From Chionoecetes opilio (taxonomy: Eukaryota > Arthropoda > Malacostraca > Decapoda > Majidae), in assembly GCA_016584305.1 (NCBI GenBank), contig JACEEZ010000170.1, forward strand, positions 530,001 to 594,000: a stretch of DNA of 64,000 nt, given 5' to 3'. Position numbers and translations under genes: made by a program. Positions 42,401 to 54,384 of this stretch are shown here, in pieces (positions within the stretch are counted from its first letter, which is position 1; every line of letters begins with the position of its first letter). Below the pieces are notes generated by a model. It was not told the DNA's origin. It was given only the letters and a program-made list of their open reading frames with translations, and made no database searches.

Positions 42401-42975
42401 TTTTACAGCACAACGGACTAGCCAAGGACAAAAAAAAAGCCTGCTTAGTTGTCAGTCCCTATAAAGAAGACAGTAAGATAATATTAAAAGGGGGGTGGGC
42501 CAATTTATTTCAGGAGGTGTCTTGTCACTCCTCTCATGAAAAGATTTAAGTTTTAGGAAGGTGGAAAAATAGAAACAGGAAGAGAGTTTCAGAGTTTATC
42601 AGTGAAAGGGATGGAAGAGTAAACATACTGGTTAAATCTTGCATTAGGAAGATGGACAGAATAGGGATGAGAATGAGTAGAAAGTCTTGTGCAGCGAGGC
42701 CGCGGGAGGGGGGTAGGCATGCAGTTAGCAAGTTCAGAAGAGCAGTGAGCATGAAAATAACAGTAGAAGATAGCAAGAGAAGCAACATTGTGGCGGTGAT
42801 TTAAAGATTGAAGAGAGTCAGTCAGAGGAGGGGAGTTGATGAGACAAAAAGATTTTGACTCAACTCTGTTTAGGAGAGCTGTATGAGTGCATCCTCCCCA
42901 AACATGTGAGACATACTCCATACATGGGTGGATAAGGCCACTGTACAGAGCAAGCAACTGGGAGGGAGAAAAGAC
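42400..42975 (-). pseudogene. LINE ORF2 C-terminus and 3' UTR, copy D2
   Basis: The minus strand reads LALYSGLIHPCMEYVSHVWG and FCLINSPPLTDSLQSLNHRH, largely as in D1. A stop at 42589 truncates the end, because the following residues (FLFLFFHLPKT) are in another frame. The A/T-rich tail TGTAAAAAATATATAATATG closes the 3' UTR near 42395. The copy is slightly more decayed than D1. Confidence 0.85.
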
Positions 42976-43315
42976 TGGACGCAGACACCACAGGACACCT
43001 AACTTCTTAGAAGCTGTTCGTGCTAGGCAATACGTGCCTTGTATTGTATTAAACTGCAGTAGAACCAGATTATGTCAGGTTTAGTTTGGGTTTTGTTGAG
43101 CAGTTTAGTTTGAATAAGCGAAGCTGATGGTGCGCCATTGCCCGTCCGCCCGAATGCTTGTCCAGCCTGTGTGGCACTCCTTGCCGCCTCACCATCAATT
43201 GAATGTAGCACTTTTCCACTGATATCTGGTGAAAATTGATGTTTTATTTTTGGTTTCCCCAAGTGAATAGGATCCCCACTACATTAATGTACTATATATT
43301 TATTTATTTATTTTT

Positions 43316-44943
43316 TATGTTTGAGCCTATAGCACCTGCAGGCTTTTATCTTACTTGAGGGCTCAGGTTGTTAGCCCTGTATGTTCCTACTGGAGGGCTG
43401 TGATGGTTGGTGCTCACCCGTGGTGGCACAGGCTGCATTTTTAGAGTGCCACCTCCGATGATTTGAGGGTCATGTTGCCCCCTGGGGCCGTCCGTATCCA
43501 TCATAGTGCTTATGGTCGGCCATAGCTAAGTCAGAAATCGGACATAGATTATGGCCGATGAACTATGAGCGTCAGAAATCATCGGTCATAAGTCACTAAT
43601 CAAGCAGAATAGTCCACCATAGTCAGCAGCTAAAATATAGCGCTTACAATTTCTCAACTTATAATATAATGGTGTGAAATATTGTTTTTTTATTTTTACT
43701 TCTTATAATACGACTTTTGGAGAAGTAAAACACAGTAAAATAGAAATCCATTATGGGAAATGATGCTCAAATGTACTCCTGTTGAAGAGCCTCTGTGTAA
43801 GAAAAGATTGATTTTCCAACCTAACCTAACCTGGTATTTTAGTACTTTCAACTAGTAATTGAGTACAAGGTTAAAAGTGCTCTGTATTTTATTTGGTTAC
43901 TTCACTGGTTTCTGAGACACTGATTATTATTTTCTGTCCAAGTTTTACAGCTTTTACTGATGGAGATACATTGTTATCAATGAAAACGGTGACCCTAGGA
44001 TTAGGTGAGAAAAAGAAGAAATTTTATAAGGTTTCCGGAAAGTAAAAATATCTCCATCTGAAAAAACACCAATTTCTGGCCAGGAAAATGTAGTCAGTGT
44101 CTCAGAAAAGGTCTGCGCAGTCCTCGTCCATTTATACCGTAAAATGTAAACACATCAAATCAGCTTCATATTTCTGAAAATATATCACATATATAATATA
44201 GACTGATCTGTATTCATTTTCCTGTAATGTATATTATATGATGGTGTTCATTTCAATGCTTGATAATTGCTAACACTATTTAAAACTTATAGAAAAATAT
44301 AGACTTATTTTGACCCCACAGTATGTTCGTCGAAATGAGCAACATTTTGTATAATTTCACCAAACCATTTCACCCAACATATTGGACGAAATGACCCTCG
44401 AGGTTCGCCCAAACAGTCTGGCCAAATGGCAAGTTCGACGAAACGCCTCGTGTGATAGCCGCTTTACCAGGCGTGAACCCAGACTGCTGAGGTTTCTGAT
44501 GGACTGCGGATCCGGATGGACTACGTGTCAGCAATAGATGGGCAAGCACCTTGCCTGGCACGCTGAGCAATGTAATACCGCGGTAATTGTTGCAGTCCTG
44601 ACGGTCCCCTTTCCCTTTCCAGTTAGGGACGACCAGCTCCCTTTTCCAGTCCGGAGGAATGGTACCTGATTGCCACACGGCAGTCAGGACAGCATGCAAC
44701 CCGTGATAGCATGACGGACTTAGCTATGACGGTATCATGGATCTCACCCTTGGTGCCCTCCGCAGCACTCGCAGTCAAAGGTGAGGTTGATAGGCAGTGT
44801 ATGGGTCAAAGGTGAGGTATGATAGGCAGTGTATAATCTTCGGCCACTCGACAATGAAAGAAAGAGTTGTTCCTGGCGAAACTTGAACTCGGGACCTTGT
44901 GCTCACCACTTTCAGACGCTAACCACTTGGCCACCGCCTCCCT
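43316..44943 (-). mobile_element. tRNA-derived SINE S2, probably split
   Basis: The head at 44880-44943 reads, on the minus strand, GGAGGCGGTGGCCAAGTGGT (A box) and GGTCCCGAGTTCAAG (B-box-like). Body blocks CAGCACTCGCAGTCAAAGG (44765) and TGGCACAGGCTGCAT, TTTGAGCCTATAGCAC (43320-43500) follow in the order seen at 6665-6968. About 1.2 kb intervenes, including a LINE RT fragment. The head is duplicated locally, with AAAGGTGAGGT...TAGGCAGTGTAT twice near 44777 and 44808. Confidence 0.65.
44455..44699 (-). pseudogene. LINE reverse-transcriptase fragment
   Basis: The minus strand reads MHAVLTAVWQSGTIPPDWKR, ELVVPNWKGKGDRQDCNNYR, GITLLSVPGKVLAHLLL and QQSGFTPG. These are RT fingers and palm-entry motifs of a non-LTR element. 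Beyond GFTPG the frame runs into unrelated sequence with TTCGYCGAAATG motifs. The fragment lacks the catalytic YADD region. The clade is uncertain. Confidence 0.85.
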
Positions 44944-45499
44944 TATCATATTGGAACAGAAATTATACAGAGAACTTAAATATTACGGCAGGCAGTGAGA
45001 GCCCAGCTCTGCAGAATAATTACCTAAATGATAAAGAACAGAATGATTATGAACCATACCAATAAGTTGTTTGTCATTAACTTTTGTTAACTAACTCACT
45101 CAAAGTTCAGGTAAACCACAATGCAAAACTTATGTGACGTCCATGAAAAACAAAGAAGTATTGTTGGGGGTCTAAATATGGCACAACGTCGGATATGTGG
45201 ATGTGTGCCAAATTCAACGTAACTATATTTTTTCACTGACTGATGGGCCGAACTGACACGTCACTGATACGTGTGAATGGGACCTAAAGATACCGCAACG
45301 GCAGCCAACCTTATTAAATCTCTTATTTCAAGTACCAAGTTCAAGTAAATCTCATATTTCAGTACCATATTTATTACCTATCTTTTGTGAGTAGTAATGT
45401 GGAATTTTTTGTTTTTCATATACAATGCTGTATCAGCTTTGTTTGTAAGTAACAAAATAAATTTATGCAAAATTTGCTGTGTTTTTCCATGGTAAAGTA

Positions 45500-46590
45500 C
45501 AATAAACCCTTCATGCTCGCGGGTTTCAGGCTCGCGGGTTTTCAACTCTTGGGATAAATAATAATAAATACAGGTAATTAAATATAATTTTAAAATATGA
45601 AAAGTATTTTTCATAAAAAACTACTGGGCATGCTTCTTCAGTGGCACATAAAAGTCTGTAGTGATGCTAAAATTCGCAATATATGGCGCCTGGCGACATT
45701 AGTGCAGTGGCGAGTGACTGGCGACTAGTGTTATCTACGGACTACGGTAGCCACACACTGGTGGGCTGAGCGCTGCGTGCACACCTCAACCTCCTCAAGC
45801 CACCACCAGACCAGACACAATAGTGAACATTTAAGCAGTGCCACCCCAATCACCCTAAAACACAGAGAGGAGCACTGGAGCAAGCTGGTGTGGTGGACAA
45901 TCTGGCCGTGGTGCGAGAGGCATAGCTTTGCGCCAGCCACCCTAACACAACCCTCACCGTTGGCCCACAGCGATCCACGGGGGTTCAGCGTCCACTTCCT
46001 CCTCCTTCTGGGCTCAGCCATAGGCCTATCTATCAATGGTGATGGTGGTGGCGGGGATGAATAGTGTTGTGATGTAACCCTGGCAGCGGCTACACGTATG
46101 TCGCGGCCTCAGCTGTTATGGGTTGTTGCTGATGATGACAGTGTTCAGTTCAGTTGTTGGTAGTCTAGCCTTTTTTATTGGCACTCCCTGATGTGATCTT
46201 TGATGTTTGATGTTTAAAGAATTTCGTCAGTTATCGACGCAGCTGAGATGGATCTCCACTGTAACCAGACAGCTCTCTCTCATACTACCCCTAGAGAGCT
46301 GTCTACTACCAGTGCTTATAGTGTTGGCCGAAGCCACCACCCCGGGAGGCGGGTTACAAACCCCCGGCTAACACCCGGTACCCATTCACTGCTGGGTGGA
46401 CAGGGGCTCGGGTTTTAAGGAAACAGCCCAACTGTTTCATTATCATTATCATTCAAGCAACAAAATCCATTTTCTTTATACCGTAAGCCTATTTTCGGGG
46501 CGGAAGGGGTAACTAATGTCATGCTCGCGGATTTACGATACTCGCGGGTGTCTCTGTTCCCTAACCCCCGCGAGCATAAAGGCTTTATTG
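45500..46590. mobile_element. pogo/Tigger-like MITE, 1091 bp, TA target site
   Basis: CAATAAACCCTTCATGCTCG at 45500 is inverted as CGAGCATAAAGGCTTTATTG ending 46590, with TA on both sides. A SINE S1 lies inside at 46317-46437. The overlapping antisense frames at 45731-46064 show no known motif. Confidence 0.85.
46317..46437 (-). mobile_element. SINE S1, tRNA head missing
   Basis: The body GTGTTGGCCGAAGCCACCAC to AAACAGCCCAACTGTTTC matches copies at 30.9 and 54.0 kb but stops where the tRNA part should begin. Confidence 0.85.
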
Positions 46591-46815
46591 TACTGTACTA
46601 TTAAGTTTTGAGAAGGAATCTACAAACTGTTTCTAAAAGAATGAATTTGTTACAATTTGGAAGCGATTACAGTAAACCCTCTCTAATTTCAACCAATTGG
46701 GGGGCCCAGACCTGGGCCGAATTTGTCGAAAGTCCGAATCATCCGATGGGTAACTCTAGCCCCTCCACACAATAAGAACTCACTCAGACATGCCAAAACA
46801 GCACAGATTGTAGTA

Positions 46816-48554
46816 CACTAGGGTCCCGCATAAAGCGTGTTCGCATAAAGCGTTTTCCCTATAAAGCGAACGACCTAAAATATTAATTTAATTTTTTTTT
46901 TTTTTAATAAATAAAATTCCTAAATTTTCGTTAGGAACGAATTTGATCATATAGAACGATTCCACCATCAAAGTAGGGCAAATCCGAGGAGTTCTCATAT
47001 AGAGAGCCGAAATATCGTACAAAACGTGAGCAGGCCGCCATAAGAAGGCTTGCGGCAGCTTGCGTTTTCTGTTAACTCTAGGCACTTTTCGTAAGCCGGC
47101 TTGCCCAGCTGGCGCAAGCCGTGGCAAGGGTGAGTGAGTAGCAACGGTGGTAGCGACCGCAAAATTCTCATCCATTATTACCAAAAAAAACATTCTTGTG
47201 AAGGATATAAATTATGTTGTGATCCATTCACAATATCGTCAGTTATCGTAATTTATTGATGGCTTCCATTCAAAGGTACACTCGTCATTGTGGTTTGGTG
47301 TCGTCATTGGTGTTTACAAGTTATCAGCTGAGTGGGCCCCGCCAGTTCTGGCATCCAGAGGGCCCTTCTCCTCCTTACCATCGAGGGCTGGGAGATAGCC
47401 TTTCAGTGGGTTCCCTCCCACTCTGGTATCCCAGGCAACGAGGTGGCTGATTCTGCTGCCAAGATGGCCTTAACAGATGTAAATACAACCCCCTACCCTC
47501 TGCCGCTCTCCGCGTTTAAACGCCTCATCTCCCGGGTCTGCCGCTCCACCTGGAATAACACGCTCGGCGATGCCCTCCGCATCACCTCCATGGGCCAATA
47601 CCGCAGTGACTCTTCCCTCCAGCCGTGGATAAGGACAAAGTCCCACGTCCTGGATGTCACCCTGACCCGCCTCCGCCTGGGGCACACGACACTCACAGCT
47701 CACCTGGATCGCCTCCGTCTGTCCCCTGACCCCCACTGCCCTTGGTGCATGAATGTTGCGGAGACTACTGAACACTTTTTGCTGCAGTGTCAGCGCTTCC
47801 ACTCCCACCGTGTAGTGCTACAGTCTCAACTCCTCACCCTGAACGTTACCACCTGTGACCTGCCCACCCTGCTGGATGCGGCTGGCGTCCCCCCCTCCTG
47901 GCAACACGCTGTCATCCGCCTCACCTGTGCCTTCCTGAGGAAGACAGGTCAACTACCGCGCCTGTGATAGCATCATAGGACATCACCAGGGCTCTAGTGT
48001 TCCCCAAGGGATCCTCGCAGCCCTAAAACAACAACAACAACAGCAGTTCTGGCGAGGCACGCAAGCGAGTTCAGCCAGGTTTACGGCAACTTGCTTTGAG
48101 TCACTAACCTAACCTAATCCCATGCTTTAAACTCCTAACTAAAGCCAAATCTGCATTAAAAGTGTCTGCGGCAAGGGAGGAACAGAGGCGATGTAGGTCA
48201 CAAAAGGAAGAAGAGTGATAGGCACGCCGCACGTAAACAAACACTTGTCTCTCGCCTCCCTATGAACAACATGTCATTATCTCCAAAAGTTTGAGTCCAA
48301 AAGAATGTTTCCTAGAATCCAATAAGGTAAATAGAAACCATACTCCCAATTGTGTAGGGAATTTCAAACCTAGTGTAAAATGATACCATGTTCTGGTATG
48401 CATGGGTGTAACAAGTATAAATGTACGGGTACGGGCGGGAGGACCGATCGACCAATATCAATTTTTCCCATAGGTTATGTGTTTCACATAAGCGAATTCA
48501 CATAAAACGACCTCGTTTATCGACCAATTTCTCGTTTTATGTGGGACCCTAGTG
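46816..48554. mobile_element. pogo-like element nested in the Tigger-like element
   Basis: CACTAGGGTCCCGCATAAAG at 46816 is inverted as TTTATGTGGGACCCTAGTG ending 48554, with TA on both sides. The host sequence GATTGTAGTA / TTTGTACTCACC is continuous at 56093. It contains repeat G sequence (48090-48395) and a LINE insertion. Confidence 0.9.
47353..48043 (+). pseudogene. 5'-truncated LINE with RNase H, TSD CAGTTCTGGC
   Basis: CAGTTCTGGC at 47343-47352 recurs at 48044-48053, a perfect 10-bp TSD. The insert encodes FQWVPSHSGIPGNEVADSAA (RNase H end), then LTRLRLGHTTLTAHL and a CPWCMNVAETTEHFLLQCQR zinc-binding tail, stopping at 47967. The 3' UTR ends CTAAAACAACAACAACAACAG. RNase H plus this C-terminal CCHC places it near I/R1-type elements. 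Only the last 205 or so codons are present, and they are intact. Confidence 0.92.
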
Positions 48555-49004
48555 TATTTGTACTCACCAAAACATGGCTGATACTGAAGTCCTGAAGTGC
48601 AGTACTACTGTACACTGAGCACTCAGGCATCACTGATAGTAATAATCCACAAATTGATCCAATTCAAGGCTAGAGGGGCAACAAAAGAACACATGGCTGT
48701 ATGAGGGAGCACTTTGCGGGGAGATAATGCCAGGAGGAAAGCGTGCGAAAGACCGAGGCAGCTGCAGCCCACATCACGTTCACCGTTGACAGGCTGATTT
48801 CGACCTCTCTCTCATACTGTTAGCCATTACATTAACTATTTTTTAATCATATAGTTTTATAATACGGCTGCATATTTTTATGAATGGCTTGCAATTTGAT
48901 GGTAAAACAACGGGTCTTTATACTTTCCATTACACTTGGCATGGTAGCTCATGCAACGTTGCCGGCCGAGTGTCCTTGACACAGCCCCACCCGCCCGATC
49001 ATTC
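48555..49004. other. Tigger-like interior between the two insertions
   Basis: AACATGGCTGATACTGAAG, CAGTACTACTGTACACTGAG match 56116-56166. Beyond about 48650 the two copies diverge. No gene is seen. Confidence 0.6.
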
Positions 49005-51899
49005 CAGGGCCCGTATCCTCACTTACAATTAATACTAAACTTTGGTATTAACTCCCGACTTTACGCTTAACTTCACACTTACTGTTATCCTCACTCACTC
49101 TTAACTTAATCTTTACTGTTAAGTTTGGTATCAACTTAATAGTGCTGGCGAGGACTTCTAAACCCTTAATACCAAAGTTAATAGTAGGAAATATTCGAAA
49201 TGGCCGCCGCTTAGGAACTCCCATCTCCTCTTCAGAACTTATCGAATGCGAAATAAGTCTATATAACAAATACGAACGCTAAAGTTACAATTAGGTACTA
49301 TATAGGCGCTGCAGAAGCTGAATATGTGGCTACATAGACCTACAAGACCTAGTTTGAAGAAGCATTATCTTGGCATTATGGGCGTCCATACGCCCATCCC
49401 TATTCTTTACTTATTGGGGCAGAAAAAGCGGATAATTTAGTTTCACCCAACCAACGATTTTCTGATGCGCCTTGTTTTTCTGGTGTGTTTTTATGTGTTT
49501 TTAATGAATCTGCTAACCGTTTCGGTCGCTCTTTTTTTCTCTTTTTTCTTTTTAAATTTTTTTTTATAGTTTTTTATTTTTATTTTTTTTTAGTTAGGTA
49601 AAGGTTAGGTTAGGTTAGGTTAGGTTAGGTTAGGTATAGGTAAAAGTTAGGTTAGGTTTAGGTTCATTCTTTTTTTCTTTTTTTTGTCATTTTTGCAAAA
49701 AAAATAAAAAAAAAAAAAAAAATCCGACAGAAACGGTTAGAAGATTAATTCAAAACACATAAAAAAACACCAGAAAAACGTAAGGCGCATCAGAAAATCG
49801 TTGGTTGGGTGAAACTGTAAATTGACCTAAATAACTATTTAATCAGTCTTTGAGAAAGCGGTGGTCATGGCTTTGAGTTACTTAACCGTAGAGTAGACAA
49901 AATGCAGCAATATTAGAGTAATACGTTTGAGATGAGCTATAGTAGTGTAAGTAGGGGAAATATTCTTTTGAAAATAATTGCACCACAGAAAAATAGGTAA
50001 TTATTAAGGAGAACTGGGCTATTTCTGCCGTCCTTACTACTCGCGTTTTCTGTATAATTTAAATTCCCCCATGTAGTGATGATACTATGATAACTTCTAG
50101 AAAACAAAAATTAGATCTATATTTTCACTAGTAACCAGTAAAAAAGTTGATTTGCATTGACCGGCTGTGAGTCTTCGCTGCACTGCAGCCAGCCTGGCCG
50201 GCCGGCCGGGCGACCGTACACCATTAGATTTGATCAATTAGCCTAAACAACCAAATAAGGGATAACCAAAATCTAGCATAGACCTAAAATAGCTTAAACA
50301 TAACCTGAACCAAACCTAAACGTGACCCAATCTAAACCTAACCTATGAACCTCATCATATGAACTTGTTTATGAAAAAACTAACAGGTAAAATATTTCAT
50401 ATATCAATTCAACACTTGCATTATGTTTATTTGTCTATAAATCAGCAGTATCACAAAAAAGTGGCTAAATATGGTTTTCCATAATTTTCTTCCAAGCTCT
50501 TCACACACACACAACTATTATATTGGTATTTGCTGGAATTTAATTGTTGAAGGGTCTACAGGGCAAGGGCAAGGAGTACACACACACACTAGCATAGTTT
50601 TACTATTACCAATACTTAATATTATCTCTCTCAACCCCACTATACCAGCAATAGACTGAACAGCTAGGCTAGGTTATGTGGTTAGGTTATCTGCAGCTTA
50701 GGTTAGTAAACGAGCAGGGGGATCTGGGGGGGGAGGCATCCCCATAGGTCAAGTTACGTTGCCAACTACCAACCAGTGTCACCAGTTACCAATTTCAAAC
50801 TGCAGCTTCAGTGTTCTGGGACAAGCGAGAAAAGTTTGTGTGCAATAATGAAATAGCTTTTATTCTTCCTTATCATCAACTACCAGTGGAACTGTCGCCA
50901 AACATTTCCACGTCAGCGAGAGTTCTCGGTTGGCGTTTCGGCGAGAGTTCCTATTGGTTTCTTAAAAGTTTAGATGTGCGTTTAATTAAATTCTCACCCG
51001 TTTTTGGAGGAATATATTTTCTATACGGTGACAGATTAAATCAAGACACAACATCTATTCAGGAAAAATTAAGTTTCGTCCTCGAAATCCGTGGTGCCCA
51101 ATAACGAAAGTTTACCAATAAAAGGAGATTTACTCCTACCCCAGCTACATAGGGAAAGTCTTATTACAATCTCAGGGAAATGAAGCTGTGGTCACATCAC
51201 ATCCACAGTCTTGTTTCCAATGCTGTCAGATGGAATAAAATGTTGGTTCCATTACAAGAAAGCAGAGGAAGCCATTCAGATAGGGAAACTATACGGTCTG
51301 CATTGGCTTTATGGTGCTCGAGATCTCGTCGACCCTGTGTCGGGACGAGAATTTTGGTAGACGAGAGCACAGTCTAATACTGTGGGCGAGAGTATACCCA
51401 GCTGACCGGGCACGTACTGAAGTTACAATGTCTCTCCGCTACATACAAACATTTAATACAAACAATGACAGCGTCACACCCCTCACAACCTTGCTAATGA
51501 CAATGTTTTTACATGAAAGGCCGTCGTGGATTGACTGAAAAAGTGAAAACACTCCCACGGCAACACCTTTATAATCGTCGATTTATGCAATTCTTGGACA
51601 TTTTCTTCCGTGTTAAACATTAGTTATGGCTTTATACTGTTTATCTAGTAATTGTTTAATCTTCAAATGATACATTTCTTCATTTTTCTTAGAAATATAT
51701 TTTCTTTTCATTTTGGTAGTTTGGTTTTGTAAACAAGCGTCCATAGCAACGGGTTTACACTCAAAGTAGCCAGGGATCTGCTAATACCTACACTCAAAGT
51801 GGATGAGAATAGCATATGCATTTCCGTAATACCAACTTTTACACTTAGGAGTAACACTTAAGAGTAAATATTAATTGTAAGTGAGGATCCGGGCCCTGG
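49005..51899. mobile_element. 2.9 kb TIR element, second insertion in the Tigger-like element
   Basis: CCAGGGCCCGTATCCTCACT (continuing TACAATTAATA) at 49005 is inverted at 51899 with one difference, a TIR of about 30 bp. The flanks do not give a clear TSD (TCATT against TCACT). Frames at 50811-51104 and 51180-51377 show no motif I recognise. The superfamily is unassigned. Confidence 0.85.
49440..49815. mobile_element. 376-bp foldback MITE
   Basis: GTTTCACCCAACCAACGATT at 49440 is inverted as AATCGTTGGTTGGGTGAAAC ending 49815. The arms match through TTCTGATGCGCC and CCGTTTC. The loop holds T-rich sequence and five or more GTTAG/TTAGG units near 49605-49660. Confidence 0.92.
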
Positions 51900-52840
51900 T
51901 CACTCCTCCGCCATAGATAGCTCCCCCGCATCGCCCTCTTGTGTTCACGTGTCCTCTCGGGTTCTCGCCCTCGTGTCACAGCCAAACAAAAGAAGTTATT
52001 TACAACGTAACAAAAAAACGCTCCTAGACTTTTTCCCAGTGGTGGTGTGGAAAAAAGTCAAAATAAGAGAAAAAATAAACTATATTGAGAGCGAGTCTGA
52101 GAGAATGAGGTGAGGAGGGTAGTGGCCTGGCAGAGATAGAGGGGTGATGTGGCAACACCACGGACTTGGCGCGCCTCACCCCAGGGGCCAAGATAAAATG
52201 GGTTGACTATATATAGTAAGGCTCGGATAATTCGAACTTCTGTTCGAATTATGGAAAGTTGTTGAAAAATTCGAGCTGACCTGAAACAGGTTGAATTATC
52301 CGAATATTGAATTATGCAGGTTCTAATTAGCGAGGGTATAGTACTTCTGTATAGATAATGAAACCAAATGATCCAATTAATAATGTGGTTTTATTATGGA
52401 TCATTTACAAGTATTTCTTAACATAGGACATCATCATTACATAGTATGAGGGAAATTATGGTTATTCCCATTGGTTGCAAGGAAATAATGGATGAAAATG
52501 TTTAACATCCTAGGAATCAAAAAACAGATTTCAGTTTCGTGTTCAGCATGCCCAAGAACTCCTATGGAACAATTTTCATGAGAATCTGAGGCATCAAAAT
52601 CCTCGCCAATATCTGCTTATTCCTATTCCTCTGAATTTTGCAAAATAATGGTTATTTTTTTAAACTGAGATGCATGTGAAAAATAGTCATATATTTTTTC
52701 AAATGTGTGGAACGCGGCTGTGCGCCGATCAGTCTGGCTTTGTCGACCCGAGTGTAAACACCTCCTCCCGTGCCTCACCATGTATTGTATTAATTTCCCT
52801 GTATGCGTGTAGTATTTGTAATGCCTGCATGTACGTAAGT
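51900..52840. other. Tigger-like right end and unassigned spacer
   Basis: 52200-52341 is the right end of the Tigger-like element (GGATAATTCGAAC). The remainder shows no supported gene. Confidence 0.45.
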
Positions 52841-52841
52841 A

Positions 52842-52895
52842 CAGGAAACCCTTCATGCTCACGGGGGTTTGGGAACAGAGACACCCGTGAGGCTT
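52842..52895. mobile_element. one end of a pogo/Tigger-like MITE
   Basis: CAGGAAACCCTTCATGCTCA followed by GGGAACAGAGACACCCG matches the right end of the 45.5 kb element in reverse and is preceded by TA. The other end was not found. Confidence 0.7.
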
Positions 52896-52985
52896 TAAGT
52901 GGACTTTTGGTTCTCACTTGAGATCAAACTCGGGTCACCGAGAATGCTAGTTGGAGACGTTAACCACTCTGCTACCGCCTCCCCT
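52896..52985 (-). mobile_element. tRNA-derived SINE head, family S3
   Basis: The minus strand reads GGAGGCGGTAGCAGAGTGGT (A box) and ACCCGAGTTTGATCTC (B-box-like). It is similar to but distinct from S2. Confidence 0.65.
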
Positions 52986-53131
52986 ATAATATAATAATAT
53001 ATAATATAAAATAATAATAAATAATGAAATATAATTTGAAAATACAAAAAATAAGGAGTTTGAATGGCGTGCGCAAACATGTTTGTGCATACAGCAGCGA
53101 GAGTCAATTGTCAATTGTCAATAACCCGCCA

Positions 53132-53232
53132 ACTTTGGGGATGATGATATAGAAGCTGAAGAGCTTGAACCACCAGTTTTCAGCCATGAAGATGAGAATG
53201 TTCATGAACTTGAAGATTATATTGATCATTAA
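53132..53232 (+). pseudogene. short acidic C-terminal ORF remnant, unknown
   Basis: The frame reads GDDDIEAEELEPPVFSHEDE then NVHELEDYIDH and stop, about 33 codons. It has no ATG and lies just left of the piggyBac-like element. It may be the tail of a transposase, but I do not recognise the family. Confidence 0.35.
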
Positions 53233-53734
53233 TTATATTGTAGTGCTACCAAAAGTGCTTAAAGTAATCGTCCAGACCATTTCATCATTCCTGATTTTAT
53301 GTAGTTAGAGTATAGCCATTATCAGTGTATCAACAATATATTGTCACTTTTTGCATCCAGTCAGCCGTTTTTTAATAATCCGCAATAAAAATCTGTAAAT
53401 TCCCCGAGCTTCGAAAACGCTGCTGGCAACTGGCAGACCATGCGCTATGGCTCGGTGACGTATGAGGAGGAAGGCCTCTTCTCTCCGCGCTGATCAGAAG
53501 TACGTAAACACAAGAGATAAATATAGTACTTGAAGATTTTTGGGTGTTTCTGATAGATTTTTTTTGCGATATGCCACATGCATGCATCCTTTATGGGTGC
53601 AGCAAGACAGCTGTGCCTTTCGAGAAAAGTTTGCACACGTTTCCGACTGATACGACAACATTAAATGTGTTGAAAAGATTAGTGCGGCGGACTGGAACGG
53701 GAAGTTGAAATTGGCAAGGATTTGTAGTGATACA

Positions 53735-53816
53735 CTCACCACACACACACCACACACACCATACACACACACACCACACACACCACACACACCACACACA
53801 CACACCACACACACCA

Positions 53817-53847
<31 letters not shown>

Positions 53848-53852
53848 CCACA

Positions 53853-53893
<41 letters not shown>

Positions 53894-53917
53894 ACACACA
53901 CACACACACACACACCA

Positions 53918-53962
<45 letters not shown>

Positions 53963-53978
53963 ACACACACACACACGG
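53735..53978. repeat. (CA)n microsatellite
   Basis: CACACA/CCACAC runs. The long Cys-Val and Thr-His frames on both strands are artefacts. Confidence 0.97.
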
Positions 53979-54163
53979 GTACTCCGTGGTGTAAGGGAAG
54001 CACGCTCGGTTCACAACCGAGAAGTCCCGGTTCGATCCCCGGGCGGAGCGGAAACAGATGGGTTGTTCCTTAAAACCCGAGCTCCTGTCCACCCAGCAGT
54101 GAATGGTACCGGCGATGCTCGGTCGGGCACAGCTGATGGACCCAAAGACTCTGGAGTGAATAA
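53979..54163 (+). mobile_element. tRNA-derived SINE, family S1
   Basis: GTACTCCGTGGTGTAAGGGA (A box), a CTCGG-TTCACAA-CCGAG anticodon arm (CAC, Val) and GGTTCGATCCCCGGGCGGA (B box), then the S1 body to GAGTGAATAAA. The anticodon differs from the copy at 31.1 kb. Confidence 0.88.
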
Positions 54164-54299
54164 ACACACACACACACAACACCACACACACACACACACC
54201 CCCCCCCCCACACACACACTCACTGGTCACCACCCTATGCGGCCGCCCGTATGATCCACATATATCCACGACTAAGGGCAGTCGCACGGAGCAAACTAT

Positions 54300-54378
54300 T
54301 GTTATACGTATATGTTTATTGTACGTTATGTTTAACATATATAACTATATGTTAAACATATATAACTATATGTTAAAC
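54300..54378. repeat. ~21-bp tandem repeat
   Basis: ATGTTAAACATATATAACTAT repeats nearly three times and is itself palindromic. Confidence 0.8.
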
Positions 54379-54384
54379 ATAAGA

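Larger units (their letters stand above)
46670..52341. mobile_element. Tigger-like element, split by two insertions
   Basis: The left end CAGTAAACCCTCTCTAATTT (46670) and right end AATTAGCGAGGGTATAG (52341) are inverted and flanked by TA. The left part (46670-46815, 48555-49004) and right part (51900-52341) match the uninterrupted relative at 55958-57093, including AACATGGCTGATACTGAAG and GTTGTTGAAAAATTCG. No transposase reading is left. Confidence 0.85.

Noticed and set aside
30900..54163. Functional tRNA genes (Glu, Val)
   Set aside because: tRNA-like heads are fused to a shared downstream body, acceptor stems do not close, and several copies exist. They are SINEs.
53494..54338. Cys-Val and Thr-His rich ORFs up to 200 codons on both strands
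   Set aside because: Produced by the CA microsatellite and the adjacent SINE. No initiation context or domain.
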